Assembly (NCBI GenBank): GCA_009733775.1
Contig: WOGZ01000313.1
Coordinates: forward strand, 1 to 38,332
Reading direction: 5' to 3'
Length of the DNA stretch: 38,332 nt
From: Alectoria sarmentosa
Taxonomy: Eukaryota; Ascomycota; Lecanoromycetes; Lecanorales; Parmeliaceae
Shown: positions 9,180 through 23,844 of the stretch, in pieces
Position numbering within the stretch: position 1 is the stretch's first letter
Layout of the letters: each line of letters begins with the position of its first letter
Made by a program: the position numbers and the translations under genes
The notes under the pieces: model-generated
Seen by the model: the letters and a program-made list of their open reading frames with translations, nothing else
Databases searched by the model: none
What the model was told of the DNA's origin: nothing

Positions 9180-12100
9180 CGAGGCAGGCACCGTAGTATC
9201 AACAAAAACAAGGATTCATAAATGATTCGATTATCAATGCGAATAAATACGTTTATTATCGTAACGTTTATATCTTCGTGAATCGATTAAAGAATTTGAT
9301 TATCATTCGAAATAATATCAAATCGATCATAATAGCATATTTTCGTGACTTCGCATTAATGTGATATTTAATAAAGTTAATCGAATTAAAACGAGACTTT
9401 TTGCGAGACGCCGAATTGAACAAATGATACACGACGTTTATTAATAAATTTAAAGTCAAAACATTAATAACATTAACTTAACTTATTAATTAATCTTACT
9501 TATTAATTAATATCAAATATATATCGTCGCGAGCATAAATTCAATAAATGCTTCATCTCTTTAAATCAATTAAACTTAATTTCGTTTACAATCAATTACT
9601 AATTATTTGAAATCGATTAATCGTATTATTACGACGTGATATTTCGAAACCTCAATCGATTACTATTATCGATTAATATCTCAAAAATGTTGATGTCAAA
9701 ATCGATATTTGACTGAAATTAATATAAAGATAATCGTAATAGCGATTATAATAAGATAAGTCTACTTCTCACGAACTTATATCAATTCGTTATATAAATA
9801 AACAAAGAGACGCCTCATCGCAGCAGTTAGATGGTCGTTATATAACGTTCGAAAATCGCAAAAGTCAAACATATCTCGTTGAAAACGATTATGAAAATGA
9901 TCAAAAAAAAGACTAATTTTAACGATTCGACGAAACCTCGAACATTTTTAAAAAGGCATAAAGAAGCTACTTCGACGGCGGCAACGTGTTTTTCTAAAAT
10001 GCTATAAACAACGTTTTATTTACAATACTTGAGATTATATATAATGTCTTATCGTGATATCTTTAAAAGTTTAATATCTCAAATATTCTTTTATCGCTTT
10101 CGGCTCTTATCTGACGATTTACCTCGAAACTATTTTAAAACATTTTAAACAAATAAATGATCACATATAAACGAATTTTTTGAGTTTTCTTTTATTAGCT
10201 TATCGTTAATTTGAATCACATTATTAATTTATATTATCTTTTCGTCTTTTTGAGCACGCACATCTCAAAGAAATTAAAAAATTTTTATTAAAACGAAATA
10301 ATCAAAAGAGGAAACGATTGAAATTTAAAGTTAAGAATTTCGATAAAAAATATATTTTATAAAATCTGAATTATTTTATAACAAAATATAACATTTATAT
10401 TATCGATTATTAATGTTATCTTGCGAATAATTATATTTAAATCTTTTAAAAATGAGATGCGGGAATTGAGTTTTATCGTTCAATTTGATATTATTAATAA
10501 ACGATTTATTTAAGAATTAATCAAAATCGAATAAAAAGAATGAAAATATATTAAAATAAGATTTGTTTTCGAATGAGTTTGAAAATAACATAAATATAAA
10601 CGATAAAATCTCTTTAAATTTAAAGGTGAATATCGTTGTTAAAAATGCTTTTAAAGATCGATTAAAGTTATTAAAGTCGCAATCAAAAAAGTCGAAGCGT
10701 ATAAACTTTTTTAATTTAATTAAATTGAGGAGATGATCGATTAATTTAAAAAATATAAAATAAAGAAAAAAAGAGAAGGTAGCGATAAAGATAATCAAAA
10801 AAGTTATTAAAATAATAAGATAAAAGAAAAAAAACGAGTTAAATAAGAGATTTATAAAAAAAATAAAGATCTTTTATAATCTTATTTAAATATTAAAAGA
10901 AGAGAGAAACGAACAATTATTATTAAACTCAAAATTGTTCATTTTTATTCTCGATATTCGAGATTTTATCTGATATTATAAAAATTAACATTTTAAATAA
11001 GCAAATTACTCATTTATGTGTTTTAAAGATTTTTAACATTTCGCCTTTATTATTTGTTAATTTAATTAAAAAAGTGCGTATCATCACATTAACATTTTCG
11101 AAAAAAATAATAAAGAAGAAAAAACAATGAGCTGAAGAGATGAATTTCATTTAAAATTCATCGTTAATAAAGAGTGAAAGCTCTGAAAAAATACGAATCC
11201 TTAATCGTTTCAAATCAAAATCAAAATTGAATAACAATTCGATAACTTCATTTTTTTTCATCAAAAAGATGATTTTTATAAAAAGAGATGAAAAAAAAAA
11301 GATAAAAATCAAGGAGAAAACGATAATCCCTTTAATGATATTGAAGCTTATCGACGATAAATGACTTTATTTAAAGATATTAATCGCTTTACAAAAAAAG
11401 AATAAAGAGTTTATATTAAAACAAGTTTTGAAGACATTTGAAAATATTATAAATTTCAAAAACGTTAAATTCGCAGAAAAGTATAATAATAAAGATTAAA
11501 TAATGCATTATTATTTTAAAGAGATCAAAAATGCAGCGAAAAATATGTCGATCTTCATCAAAAAAGATAAAAAACGATATGAAATTAAGATTATAATATA
11601 TTATATCAATGATTCGTAGGTTTTCATTATCTCAAAAAACTCTTTTAAGATCATAAATTATTATATTTTAATAATGCAAATTGAGAATTTGAAGAAGCTT
11701 AAAAAGAAAAAGTTTTAATTAAAATATAAAAAAAAGCTTTATGTGATCAAAATGAGGGCCATTATTGTTTTTAAAATAAATTTTAATTTAAAAAATTTCG
11801 AATTCGAGGTTAAAAAGTCGAAATTAGATTTTAATGCATTATTTATAATAAAATTCAAATTAATAAATGTTAACGAAATTTATAAAATTTATCGTAAAAT
11901 AAATTATATTATTTATAATTATGAGATTATAACGAACTTTAAACTCTTTAAAGAAACCAAATTCTTTTTATTAAAAGATAAACTCTTTATATTATAATTA
12001 TAATAATATATAAAATAAAAGTCGTCTCATTAAATGTTCATTTTATTTTAAATTTAACACGATTTAAAGATATATATAATATAATGTAAAATTATAACGT

Positions 12101-15100
12101 GAACGTTTTGTTTCTGCAAAAAGTCAATTTATTCGTCGAATTTATGAAATATTATAAAAATTTATTTTCGCAAATACATATTATTATTCATATTATGAAT
12201 TATAATGAAATTATTATTATAATTAATGTCAAAATTATAATATAAACGTTTAATGATAACTTAAGTTATATTTTTTACATTAACGACGACGATCGCATTT
12301 TGATATATAAAGTTTTATATCGAGATTATTCGTTCAACGTGATATTTATTTATAATACGATTTAAAATATTAAACGTTTAATTTAACTTTAAGAAAAAAA
12401 TTAAAATTTCGACACAATTTAATTTTTTCGCTCTGCGACATAATAAAAAGAGATTGAAATTTGATATTATTAATAATAAACAAAACCTTATAAATATCTT
12501 CGCGAATCTTTTAATTATAAAAGCTTTCGAAATTATTAACACAATTTAAAGAGAATAACATACATAAATTAATAAATGATTGAAAAATTAAGAATTTTAA
12601 TTTGATAGTTTTCACGTATTACGTTAACGATACTTTATACTCAAGAATTAATAAAATATATATTAAAAAAAAATGATTAAGTGAATTTGAAAAATGAGAT
12701 ATCACATTAAATAAACACTTTATCGATCACAAAGCGATCATGATCACAATTAGGTTAATTTTTATAATTATTAAAGATTCGAGAAAATAACGATTGTTTT
12801 CTACAATTTTACAAAAAAAAAAATGCGAAAATCTTATTTATAGATCTTAAAGACGCTTTCGAAATTGATTTCTTTAAAAAAATGAAACATATATAAAACA
12901 TTAATAATTTAATTTTTAAAAAACATCGACAAAAATGATAAGCGAGTTAATAATAAATTAAAATTCAATTTACGATGTAAAAAACTAATGTATCAAAAGA
13001 AAAAAAATTTACACAAAGTGAACTTTAAATTAAAAACGAAATTATTAATTATTAAAACGCGAAAAGAACATTTTATAAACATTTTTAATAAAAATTACGC
13101 ATATAATGTAATGATAAAATATCTTATATTTAATAAGAAATTAACGAAATGATTTTTCTTTAAAATATGAAAAATAAATTACAATTTTATTGAAACATTA
13201 AAAAATGACAACGATATAATATATTTGTATTTAAAAGATATTTTTAAGATAATAACGAATTATTATTAAAATCTTTATGATATCAAAATCTTTAACGAAA
13301 AAGTTAAAAAACAGATATTGAATTATATTATAAAAAGAATATTATTAAAAACGATATCAAGATTGAAAAAATCAATATCGTTATAAGAAATTGAGATCGC
13401 TATTCGTCGAGCGATATTAAGATTATTATTTAAAAAAAATGATCTATTTAGCGAATATTATAAGGCATTTATATGATATAAAAGATAAAAAAACGATTCT
13501 TTAATAATTATATAAACGTTAATGAGATTTTTTAATAAAATTCAAAATAAGAGAACATTATTAAAACGTTAAATAAATAATATTCTCATTCTTTTATTCA
13601 AAAAAAAAATAAAAATAAACATTCGAAATTATCACTTTTTATTTATAATGAATATGAATTACAAATTGTTTATAAATATATTAATGCAAAGATTGATCGC
13701 GACTTTAAAGAAAATTATTAATTTATAACAATCGATCTTTTTATTTAAAAAGTTTATTAATGATAATGTTAAAATTATTTAAAATTTGATAATCAAATAT
13801 GAAATCATTATAAAGCTCGCGAAACGAAGATCAAAATTAACAATCATCTTTTTGAATTAAAAAAAGGTATATAATAAAATCAATTATGAGTTTTTCTTTA
13901 CGATATTGATTAAATTTAAAATATTAAAGAAATACATTTTTTAAGTTCGCCTTCTTTATCGAAATGCAAAAATTAAAGTGTTTATTAATAATTATTTTGA
14001 AAAGATTTTATAAATTCGATGTGATATACGTTAAAGAAATTCATTAAGTTATATTCTTTTTATTGTCGTTATCGAAGATCTTACGCGTTATATAGTCTTA
14101 AATTTAATCATATCGAGAATTAAAATGAGTATCGTGTAATTAAAAACAATTATATATGTGAATAATATAATAATTATTGTTTAAACGTAAACCAAAACCG
14201 ACGCGTTAATAATAATTTTTAAAATTTATTATAAAGTCATAAGCGTTAAAATTAATTAAATAAAATTATATATTTTATATATTAAAAAGATAATTCAAAT
14301 TCGATTTAAAGACGTCAAAGAAGTCTTTTCGAATAATTTATATAAACATTTAAATATTTTTATTAATATTATAATAGGGCATCAACTTAATGCATTTTAA
14401 ATGAAAATATTAATAAAGATTAAAACATTAACAAAGGCATAAGCGCGATATCACTTATCGATAAAAAATAAAATCATAATTATTAATATCTTTATGATGT
14501 CTCTTTTTAAATACGCTCTTCGTTTTTTGAAAATATTGATTAAGATTAAGAATAAGTTGAATAAAAAGTATTATAAATTGATATAAAATAACAAAATTCG
14601 AGATACAATTCGAGACTTACATTTTTATTATTTTATAAATAAAGGTGAAATTAAAGGCATTAATTTGCACTTTATCATAAACGTTAATATAATAATCACA
14701 ATTAATAAAGTTATTAACGATTTTAATATTATATAAATTCAATTCGCAAAAAATGTTTTTATAATATACGTCAAATTTGAAAATGCAAGTTCGATATATA
14801 TTATAATAATAATTAATTCATAATTATTACACTTTACACGTTAAATTAATTATGTTTCAAAACCTTTATAATTATTATAACAAAATTGAAAAAGAATATA
14901 AAATAAAATAAGAAAAATACACTTTTGTTCTCCGTCAATAACAATGAAATTATTAATCACTTTTATATAATATCATATATGTTTAAAAAAGAACCTAAAT
15001 TTCGATAATATTAAAAAGTTCAATTTAACAATGTGAATGAATTTATAAAAACGCGACGTTCGGGTGTTTAACGATATTTAAAACCCAATACGTTAATAAT

Positions 15101-16641
15101 TTATAATCTCTTTTAATTTCATCGATTTCTCTTTAGTGTTTATAATATAAAGTGCGATATAACGATTAATTTCAGATTGTGTTTTTAAGATATAACACTT
15201 TATGCTTTTAAGACAAAAACACTTTTAACATCTTAATTAAAGTTAAAAAAAAGAATACTTTATGAGAAATGTAAATTGATCGGTTTTTTTTAAAAACATC
15301 AATTTTCGTTAAGTTTATCGTTATTTATTTAATGATAAGTTTCGAGATATCAATTTTAATAAAAAAATTCAGAAATCAATATTCGCATTTTAAAACAAAT
15401 TCGATAAATCATTCATCGAAAAAGAAAGGATATGAATAATGATTTATAACAAATTTGAGACTTCGAAGATTGAGAATTTATTGTGAAAATTTTTATATAA
15501 AAAGATACACACGAGATCGAATTTAATTTGAATTTCGTATTTATAATAACAATGTCTTATATATAATGTAAATCAATTTCTCTCGCATATTTGAATAAAA
15601 TATATTATCTTAAAAATTGTTTGAGAGAAGTTTAAATCGATTTAATTTTTTCTTTTTAAATTATTCGTATTTGAGATTCGAACAATTAATGAAATGATTA
15701 TTTTTATGATTTTTAATTCGAATTTAAAGAATATTTTTAAGTGATAATGAGATATTTTTTATTAAGCGATCATATGAGTTTTATAAAAATGTTACCTTTT
15801 TCATAATTTTGAGAAGTCGATTAAATATTAAAATTCAATAATTGCTTAAAGCTATTATAAAATGTTAATTTAAAAACATATTTTTACGAATCGTATTTTT
15901 TGCATTTATAAAAGATATCGAAATAAAGATTACAATTTCGAGATTTTTAAAAAGTTATAAAAAGAGTTCTTTCAATTATTAAAGTTTTAAAAGAGTTTTA
16001 TATGTCTTATCGATTATGAAAATGATATTTATAATAACGATGTAAAATACGTTATAAAACTTAACGACGTGAAGGGTTTTAACGAAATGATTTAAAGCGA
16101 TTTAAATGAAATTAATAATACGAATAAAATGATTAAACGTGCTTTAACATTTAAATAAATTTAATAATTTAAGGTTTTTTTAAATAAATGAGACGATTTT
16201 TATTATTTAATAAATCGATCAAGTTTCGCTTTTTCAAAATAGAGCTTAATGCATAACTATTTCGAAAAATAGCGAAGCGAAGCGACTTATAAATTCGATT
16301 TCTTATAAATTTCGCTAATGAAATATCTTCGTTCAAAAGAACTTACATAGTCTTAATAAAATAAACAACTTATAAATCAACGACGAAATCTCGAACATTG
16401 CGTTTTTAAACGAATTGAATTTATTCGATGTTCTTTAAAAGTCATATTAAGGTTTTCTTTTGCACATGATCTCGAATTTGCTCAAAAATCTATCATTTAA
16501 CAATTATAACACTATATCGATTTAAAACACGCACTCTCGCTAGTTATAAATGCATATTATCGTCGATTATAATTAATTATTTGATTTATATAATGATTGT
16601 CGACGACGAAGACGTCGTTATTTTCGTTTTTTATAAACATT
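9180..16641 (+). mobile_element. Degraded internal (gag-pol) region of the retrotransposon
   Basis: A/T-rich with frequent in-frame stops on the + strand. Longer runs of sense codons than in neighbouring blocks hint at a former long coding region (for example the + frame around 13.6-14.5 kb). At 14050-14100 the + frame reads YILFIVVIEDLTRYIVL, which resembles the start of a retroviral-type integrase core (hydrophobic strand then a DLTRY-like turn). I could not confirm reverse transcriptase or zinc-knuckle motifs. The 84-codon frame at 11743-11997 is a chance survivor inside this region. Nothing here can encode a working protein. Confidence 0.5.
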
Positions 16642-16782
16642 TATTACGAATTTCTTCGCGGGTTTTCGATTAAATTTAGCGTCTTGATATTATAAAGACT
16701 TTTTTCACTATAAATTATTTATATCTTATAAATATATATAATAATCATTAAATTACATTATAGTCACAACTATCTTTTAACA
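16642..16782 (+). mobile_element. 3' LTR of the 9.2-kb element
   Basis: Starts TATTACGAATTTC and ends TTTTAACA, 141 bp, aligned without gaps to the 5' LTR. It has lost the initial TG to TA, a G-to-A change typical of RIP. No clear purine tract precedes it. A small palindrome, CGACG-ACGAAGA-CGTCG, lies just upstream near 16600. Confidence 0.8.
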
Positions 16783-19700
16783 AAAATTAATAAAACATTT
16801 ACTTAATTAAATATCAATCACTTATTAAATTTAAATATAAGATTTTTTTTTTTAATAAATTTGTAAATGATTACAAATAACATATTATTATTATTATAAA
16901 ACGAAAATGTTATAATAAAATTTATCGTTATCGTATAAAATAAAATAATTAAGATAACGATAAAATTAAATTCGTCGTAAATAAAGTATCGCTTAATTTA
17001 ATTAAATTAGCATTTAAGACAATATTTTAATTACGTTTAAAAATATTTAAATAATTCTTTAATATAAATCGACGACGAAATTTTAACATAAATAATGTGA
17101 AAATTAATATAAAAAAATTCGTTATAAATTAATTAAAAAACTTTCTTTTATAAAAATTCGAAAATACACAATTTTTAGTCATTAAAATGTTTTAAAATAA
17201 TGTAAATAAAAATTTTCATGTTTTCGAAAACGAAATTTTAATAATATATTTTATCGATTATTATTTTTATTAAACTTAAACAAATTTAAAATCTTAATTT
17301 ATTAAAAGTCTTTTATGTAAATCTCGATAAAACGTTTCTTAAAATCATCGCTCATTTTTATTAAAATTATATAATAAATCGAAATCTGCTTTAATAAAAT
17401 ATATCGTTTCGAAATTAATATCGAATTATTATAAAATCTTTTAAACACAACTTGCTTTTCTTCGAATATAATATTAATATCAACTTTAATTTAAAAATTG
17501 AAAAACGCGTCGAAAATTTTATTTTTTTTATTTTTTTTATAATGAAAAATAAGATTAAATTCGAAAAGATATTAAAAAGTATAAATAAAACGTAAATTTA
17601 ACTTATTAATAAACGAAATAAATAAAATAATTTGACGAAAAACTTATATAACGATTAAATAATTAATATAAATAATAATTAATGATATTTTTAAGACTTT
17701 AATCAAATATTTAATCTTTCGTATTATTTAAATTATTATAACAATTTTTAGCTTCGTAAATTAATAATTGCGTTTTATGAGATTAGTTAATTTATTTAAA
17801 AATACAATAAATTGTACGTTCGATCTCGATGACATTTAATTAAAATTAAAAATCTTATTATTAAGTATATAATATATTATAATTACGAATTCTCATTTTT
17901 TAAAAACATTAATGTTAATATATAACTTTTATTTTTAATTAATATATGTTAAAAACGAAAGTGATTAAAAAACATTTTAAGAATCTTAAAACGTTACAAT
18001 CTCGTTCTCAATCGAATTATAATAAAATTACTTTAAATAACGTATTCAAATAAAATCGATAAATTATTTTTTAACGATTTTAAAAGTTATTTTAAAAGTT
18101 ATATCGAAAATTAAATCGAAAATTGTTTTAAAAATTATTTTGATAATTTGTTAAGAAAAGCTTGATAAAAAGCTTAATAATAATGTTATATCGATAGAAT
18201 AAATCTTTCTTTCGATAGCTTTTTTCAATACAATTATCACACTCACAATTCGTTATCGTGACTCGTTTTTCTTTTTAATTTCTATTATAAAAACGTTTCT
18301 TTTCGAGAAACGTAGCATAATTATTTTAAAAACTATTTCAAATTCGTTTAAAAATATCATAATAATAGCAAAAATCTTGAAAATTATTACTTAAATAAAA
18401 AACGTTTTTTTTATAAAAATTACGTTCGTTATATATATTTTAAAATAAAAATTCGAAATCATTTAATCATTTTCAAGAAAATTAAAAAAGTTCGTAAATT
18501 AAATGAAAATAAAAATGTTATTATAACTTTAACTTTATTTTTAAAAATAAATATATTTAATAAATCGACGCGTTATTTTAATAAAATAACGAATAAAAAA
18601 TTTAAAAAAAGCTTATTTAATAATAAAAAAGCACGTTTTTTTCGAAATAATTAAAATAATTAACGTAAATAAAATTAATATTCTCGTAAAGTTCGATTAA
18701 AAATAATAATAATATTTATAAAAACATATATAAATTCTCAAAAAGATTTGAAAATAACATTTATTTAACGTTATATATATATAAAAAATATATAATTTAT
18801 AAATTTTATATTCGATTTTTTTTATTTTTGATAATTAATAATAATAAGCTTATCTCGATCGTTTTTTTAAACATTAAATTAATGAAATTAAGTTACGCTA
18901 TCGATCGTGAAAATGTAATTATAATTAATTATTAAAATAATAATATTCGATTATAAAGATAATAAAGATTTATTATTTTTAATAATAATATTGAATTTTC
19001 GAATATTTATAATTACTTACTTTTTTTTATTTTAAAAAATGTTTTATTAAATTATAAAGCACGATTAATTATACGAAGTTAGTTACGTGAAAAATTGTAA
19101 TTTTTTCTATTATTATAATTTATTAAAAGTAATGTTCATTATTTTTCTATTTTTAAATTAACGAATAAATCTTCGATAATTTAACGATCGCGTTTATTTT
19201 TAACGAAATAAACATTTATTACTTTTTCGAAAGATTTATAATATTTTCAAAATTCGTGAAAACGTTTTCGAATTTTATTACGATAACATTAAAATTATTA
19301 AAAACTATTTCGTTTCTATATATTATAACTTCGTTCGAAAAAACATAATTAAATTTAAGATTAGCAATACGTTTTAAATAATTGAATAATAATGAAATAT
19401 TTTCAATAATGAATATTAACGTTCATTTTAACGAATATAACATTGTTCGTAATTAAATAAATAAGCGCTATTATGCAATTCGCATTATTAATACGAATAA
19501 AATATTATTATCTATTAATATTTAATACATTTAAAATTCTCAGATAAAATAATTTCTTTAAAATATATAACTTTCAAATATTTTTCGAAAAAAAATCGTG
19601 CACTTTTAACTCGAATTATTATATATCGAATTTTTTTAATATTATAAATTAATTACGATATATAATAACAATGTAATAAAATATTAATTTTTTATAATTA

Positions 19701-22700
19701 TTTTTATCGAAAAACATCGCGAAAATCTTTATTTACGTTTTTATAAAAACAAAAATAAAATAATTAATTAAATTATTATTATATAACTTGAAAATTTCAA
19801 AAATTTGAAATAAAAGTTTATTAATAACAATTTTAAATTAACAATTAATATAATCGCTATTAATTTCAAAATTATAAAAAGTTCTTTCAAAAAATAAAAA
19901 TAAGAAAAAAATTAAAAAAAATTAAAACGCAAGATTTTTACGATATATCGTTTATAAAATAATATTTAAAATTTAGAAATGTAAATATCTTATCTTCGCA
20001 TAAATTTATTAATCACATTATTAAATTATAAAAAAAATTGTTTTCTCAAGCAAAAAATATATAACACATTTCGAAAATAAGCTTTAATAATCAAAAAATC
20101 TATAAATGAAATTCTTAATAAAAAGTAAATTTAATTAAACACATTTTTTTACACAATGTTAATATTAATTGTGAAAAAATTAAATCAAAAATTTCGCATT
20201 TACATCGATTATTGATTTTTCAATTCTTTAATTATTAATAATTAAAATGCGTTTTCTTTGAAAAAGAAACCTTAATTAAATTATATACAATAAAGATTTT
20301 TAATAAATTCGATATTATAATAATATTTAACAAGATTCGCATTAAAAAAATTAAAAAAAAAACTTTTTACACGATATGATTTATTCAAATATATAATAAT
20401 ATCTTTCGAATTTTATAATATACTTAACACATTTCAAGCATTCATTAATAAAATTTCACGAAAATGTTTAAACGACTTTTATTTAATATATTAAAACGAT
20501 ATTTTAATATATAATAACAATAAAAAAACATATTAAATATATGAATTTTTTTTTAAAAAACTTAGACAAATAAACTTAAACCTCGATATTAATAAATATT
20601 AATTTTATATTAAAAAATTAATTATTCAAAATTAATTATTCTCATAAAAAGATTAAAAATAAATTTAAAAAAGATAAAAATCATCGTTAATTAAAAGACA
20701 CTTAAATGCAATAAAAACGTGTAAACTTTTTTAAACTTTGTTAATTTTTATAAGAGATTTATATATAAATATTTTAAAATAATTATATTTTTATTAAATT
20801 TAATAAAAGAAAATCTTTATATTTTTTTAAATAATAAGCAAAATTAAAAAATACGCATTTAATAATTTTAAAACAATTTTTAATAACGCATTAATTTCAA
20901 CACATTTCGATTTTAACAAAAAAATCTAACTTGAAAATAATGCATTTATTTATATATTTAACAACTATTATTTTTTTAAAGAAAAAAAAACGATAATTAT
21001 ATTCTATTAACATTTTTCTTTAAAAAAATACCTCGTTAAAAATATGATTATAAAATTTATAATAAGAAGTTATTAATTATTATACGAATTTTTAAAAAAT
21101 AACGCTCGAAATTAATCGAAATTTTAATAAAAATCTTATTAAAATTCTTATAAATTATAAAAAAAATTATAAATATTAAATAATTTAATCGTCGTTAAAT
21201 TAAATAAATTTAATTTCTTTTTAAATTCAATTTCAAAATATTATATAAATTAAATACGTAAAAAATGAAATTTAATAATCTTGTTTTAAATATAAACGAT
21301 TTATAAAAAAACGATAATATTAATTATTATATATTTAAATTAACATCAAATAATATTAAAGTGAAAAAAATCAAACGAAAAAATTAAATAAGTAATAAGT
21401 TTTATTTTTATATTATTAAATAAATAAATAAATTTAATTTTTAAATTTATATTAAAAATATATAATTTTTATAAAATAAATATTAATAATAAAAAGTTAT
21501 TAATAGAATATTTATTTAATGCTTTGAAATATATTAAAATATCTTTAAAAAAAATAATAACTTTTATTTTAACATTTAATTTATTAATTGCGATAAAAAA
21601 AATACGAAAACGATAATATTGTGTAACGCATTATAACGATTAAAATTCGTTAATCAATTAAAAACTTCTTATAATTTAAAAAAAAATAAGTGAAATTAAA
21701 ATTGAACGATTATAAAGTTTATAATTAAATGTTTTATATTAATTCTCGATTATACGCGTTTTAATTATTTTAAACTTAAATTAAAATTATTAAATATATT
21801 TATAATTATTTATAATATAAATATATTAAAAAATTATTAATTTATAATAAAATAAACTATTATTATTATTTATCGAAAATAATAAACACAATAATTCGAT
21901 ATTTAAATAATTATTATATATACAAAAAATCTTTTATAATTATTCTTTATTTTAAATCGACGTTAATAAAATATGTTAATTTATTTTATTATTTTATTCT
22001 TTATTTATTTTAAATTTAATCGCAAATTCGAATATATAATAATTATTAAAAATAATTTGTTTAAAAAAGATTTTTTTTATTTCTTTAAAAGTTGAAATAA
22101 TAATATAAACTTTAATCGAATAAATTTAATAAGAGAAAAACTATTCAATTATCATTATATCGAATCGTAAAACTTAATTTATCGCTTGTCTTTAAAAAAA
22201 ATTATATTAACGCATTAATACTAAATTAAAATCGTTTTTAATTTTTCATAATTAAATAAATAATTAAACAAAAAACATTAATGCAATTTTAAGATAATAT
22301 TTATATATTTAAGTTATTTATAATTAAAATAATTAAAATAATTTTTTATATATTATTAAATTCGAAATCAATTTAAATAAAAATGTTTTTATCGAAATTG
22401 TTTCATTTTTAATTATCAAAAAAATATATCAAAAAACGATCTTCAATTAATAACGTTATAAAACATTAATTTCACTTAAAAATTTATAAAAAAGAATTAT
22501 TGTTAACAAGTTTATCGAAAAAATAAAAAATCTACGATTATTTTTTGAATTTTTTTTTAAATAATCGTAAACATTAATAATAAAATAAATAAATTGTTAT
22601 CGATTATTGACGTTTTAATTTAAAAAAGTATATAATAATGTTAAATATTAAAAAATCAAAATAAGTTAATTAAATAAATCGTTAAATTATAAAAGTATAA

Positions 22701-23844
22701 AAAATTTTCAAAATAATTAAAATTATTAATAATACAATATACGAATTAAAATTATCAAAAAAAAATCATTTATAATTGCTACATTTTAATAATAATAGTT
22801 TATTATTAAATTAATAAAATGATCTTTCTCTTTTATAAACATCGACGAGAAAAAAATTAATTACTTTATTAATAAAATAATTAACTCTCAAATATATAAA
22901 CGAAAAAAAAAAAAATTATAAAAGAAAAAAATATCTTATATATAAATTTAAATAAAAAAATTACGTTAATGATTTTAAATAATATTTATACACTTATATA
23001 ATTAACTATTTAAATTTAATAATAAACTTTTATTATTCGAATTCGAATAAGTTAAAATTATATATATCTTTCACGATATTTAAAAAACAATTTTTATATA
23101 TTTATTTACTTATTTAAAAAAAAAAAAAAAATTAATAAAGAAAATTTTTATAATTAAAAGCATAATTTCAATTTTATATAAATTATCATTAATTTATATA
23201 ATATTAATAAACTTTTAAAATATAAATAATTATATTTCGTTATAAAAGTATATTTAATTTAAGAAAAAAGATAACATCATAATTTCAATTTTTTTTTTAA
23301 TTTAATCTTTTTCAAATACGTAATTCGATTAAATTTAATATAATTTAACGCATCTAACGTTAATAGCGCATTAATATCGATTTTTAATATATATATACTT
23401 TTTAATATTAATATATATTTATAATATAACATAATTTACATTTTATTTAAATTATATATAAGTGCTATTTTAATTAAAACGTGCAATTTTTAATAATTAA
23501 AATAAAACTTAATAATTAACGAAAATTTTCGTTTAAATTCTTATATAAATATTTTAATCGAAATATATTAATTCGATAATAAATGAATTTAAAAAAATTT
23601 AAATTTTTATATAAATTTAACATTTTAATTTAATTTTTAATTTAATTTCTAATAAATTAAACTTTAATAATTTAATAATTTAAATATTATTTATTTATTT
23701 ATTTATAAAATATATTCTTTTTCACGATTTCGATTTTACGACGATTTATTTTAAGCTTTTTCTTAATAAAAAATATGTTATATTTTTATTATATTGTTCA
23801 TAATGAATCACAAAAGTGAAAATAATGAAAATAAATAAATAAAT
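16783..23844. other. RIP-degraded A/T-rich block, no genes
   Basis: About 7 kb of A/T-rich DNA with CpG-biased residual C/G and no open frame of 60 codons. I found no LTRs, terminal repeats or arrays here by eye. It ends sharply at about 23845, where composition returns to normal within a few bases. It is probably old transposon remains of unknown type. Confidence 0.75.

Larger units (their letters stand above)
7585..16782 (+). mobile_element. RIP-degraded LTR retrotransposon, about 9.2 kb
   Basis: Two 141-bp direct repeats (7585-7725 and 16642-16782) frame this region. They have TGTTAC...TTAACA ends (the second begins TATTAC through a G-to-A change). They differ by about 24 transitions and one transversion with no gaps. 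The flanking 5-mers are ATAAT and AAAAT, an imperfect target duplication. Inside lie an unusual minisatellite-bearing leader and about 7.4 kb of degraded DNA presumably derived from gag-pol. An integrase-like peptide on the + strand at 14050-14100 suggests + orientation and Gypsy-like gene order, but that is weak evidence. The superfamily is not proven. Confidence 0.75.

Noticed and set aside
10517..10798. 93-codon minus-strand frame
   Set aside because: Phe/Leu/Ile/Asn-rich product of A/T-rich sequence, antisense to the presumed gag region of the retroelement; not protein-like.
11743..11997. 84-codon plus-strand frame
   Set aside because: Lies inside the RIP-degraded retroelement, Lys/Asn/Ile/Phe-rich, no motif; a remnant of the element rather than an independent gene.
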